A stretch of 15,999 nucleotides of DNA from Candidatus Zhuqueibacterota bacterium RBG_16_48_16 (GTDB lineage Bacteria; Zhuqueibacterota; Zhuqueibacteria; Residuimicrobiales; Sediminimicrobiaceae), in NCBI GenBank assembly GCA_001771235.1, contig METF01000131.1, positions 15,211-31,209 on the forward strand, given 5' to 3'. Of this stretch, positions 15,551 through 15,999 are shown piece after piece. The position numbers and the translations under genes were made by a program. Each line of letters begins with the position of its first letter. The first letter of the stretch is position 1. The notes under the pieces are model-generated. The model was not told the origin of the DNA, did not search any database, and saw nothing but the letters and a program-made list of their open reading frames with translations.

Positions 15551-15694
15551 TTATTCATCGCTTACGGTGAGTTTCTTGCGACCCTTTGCTCTCCGCCGTC
15601 TCAGCACCTCTCTTCCCGATGCTGTTTTCATCCTTTGCCTGAAGCCGTGTTTATTGACTCTTTTTCTTCGACTCGGTTGAAATGTTCTCTTCAT
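15551..15694 (-). CDS. rpmH: Large ribosomal subunit protein bL34
   Basis: I translated a 47-residue frame by hand: it starts MKRTFQPSRRKRVNKHGFRQ, continues RMKTASGREVLRRRRAKGRK and ends KLTVSDE. This is the nearly invariant L34 sequence with a slightly extended acidic tail (the usual length is 44-46). It is too short to be noticed by simple length cut-offs. ATG 15694 follows GGAGA at a 7-base spacing, the best ribosome binding site in the right half of the window. It is the first gene of the rpmH-rnpA-yidD-yidC series and a classic marker of the region next to dnaA/oriC. Confidence 0.97.
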   Translation of the reverse strand: MKRTFQPSRRKRVNKHGFRQRMKTASGREVLRRRRAKGRKKLTVSDE

Positions 15695-15736
15695 CTATCT
15701 GTCTCCATTTTAAATTTCGTTAATTAAAAACTTGTT

Positions 15737-15765
15737 TATTTACTAATTTTTTCTATAAAAAGCAA
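15737..15765 (-). promoter_or_regulatory. Candidate promoter of the rpmH operon
   Basis: On the minus strand TTGCTT (15765-15760) and TAAATA (15742-15737) are 17 bases apart, about 43 bases before the rpmH ATG. The -10 match is only moderate. Confidence 0.35.
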
Positions 15766-15968
15766 GGTGTTTCTTATGATCAGAGGGGCCGCTTTTCTGC
15801 AAAACCTTTACAAAAGACAAACAAATTTCCATTGGTTTTAAATGAACCTGTGGAAATATCACAATTATATCCGTATCTTTCCTTGCTGTTATCGGCAGCG
15901 CTCGTTGTACACTTTATATTCGGCCTGTTCCTGGATTTTTAAATCATCAAAAAAATCTTTTTTTCACC

Positions 15969-15996
15969 TTGACAATAGAAAATCATTTGTTAAATT
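15969..15996 (+). promoter_or_regulatory. Candidate rightward promoter, perhaps for dnaA
   Basis: A perfect TTGACA (15969-15974) is followed after 16 bases by TAAATT (15991-15996, four of six matches to TATAAT). It points out of the window, away from rpmH, as a divergent dnaA promoter would. The gene itself is not in view. Confidence 0.4.
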
Positions 15997-15999
15997 CTA

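Larger units (their letters stand above)
15695..15999. other. Origin-side intergenic region without genes
   Basis: No coding frame of credible length or family is visible here. The stretch is AT-rich, with runs such as TTTTTAAATCATC and AAAAAAATC. It holds candidate promoters in both directions. Only two degenerate DnaA-box-like words are seen: TGTGGAAAT (15849-15857) and TTGTACACT (15905-15913), each two mismatches from common box forms. Next to rpmH such gaps often lead to dnaA and oriC, so this is probably the left flank of that region; the origin itself is not demonstrated. Confidence 0.5.

Noticed and set aside
15849..15913. TGTGGAAAT and TTGTACACT as DnaA boxes
   Set aside because: Each has two mismatches to common box forms and they are not clustered or phased, so they are not annotated as true boxes.
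1..15999. Mobile elements, CRISPR arrays, tRNA or rRNA genes, defence systems
   Set aside because: I saw no transposase or integrase motifs, no regularly spaced repeats, and no tRNA-like or rRNA-like segments; gene order and content are those of a conserved core region.

Overview
The window is the chromosomal neighbourhood of a replication origin in a Gram-negative bacterium with an outer membrane. Every gene lies on the minus strand, read right to left. The right part is the conserved origin-linked series rpmH - rnpA - yidD - yidC - mnmE - mnmG - rsmG. The last 300 bases, upstream of rpmH, probably border dnaA/oriC. Two near-consensus parS sites (ParB-binding centromere sequences) flank mnmG, which fits an origin-proximal position. 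Moderate GC, a SurA-type periplasmic chaperone, YidC with a large periplasmic domain, and DUF4159/DUF4175-type genes suggest an uncultured lineage of the FCB/Calditrichota/KSB1 kind. That placement is inference from gene content only.

Layout from the right edge: (a) 15695-15999, no gene; AT-rich, with a candidate rpmH promoter, a candidate rightward promoter at the edge and only degenerate DnaA-box-like words. (b) 13132-15694, rpmH, rnpA, yidD, yidC, closed by a strong intrinsic terminator at 13069-13101. (c) 8909-13042, mnmE, mnmG, rsmG; parS sites at 11577-11592 and 9587-9602. (d) 5509-8883, mfd. (e) 1504-5440, three consecutive parvulin-type peptidyl-prolyl isomerase genes (two probable lipoproteins, then a SurA-like protein), closed by an intrinsic terminator at 1443-1473. 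(f) 1-1429, a DUF4159 gene and the 5' part of a membrane gene resembling DUF4175, which runs off the left edge.

How the genes fit together: RpmH, RnpA and YidD/YidC serve ribosome assembly, tRNA 5' processing and membrane-protein insertion. MnmE and MnmG together modify the wobble uridine of tRNAs, and RsmG methylates 16S rRNA. Mfd couples stalled transcription to excision repair. The three isomerases look like an envelope-protein folding module. No terminator is recognisable between mnmE and the end of the surA-like gene, so a long transcript of about 11.6 kb is possible, probably with internal promoters. Nothing in the window demands a new biological system. The points most worth a second look are the paired parS sites without local parAB, the graded loss of catalytic histidines across the three isomerases, and two terminators placed almost directly against the next start codon.
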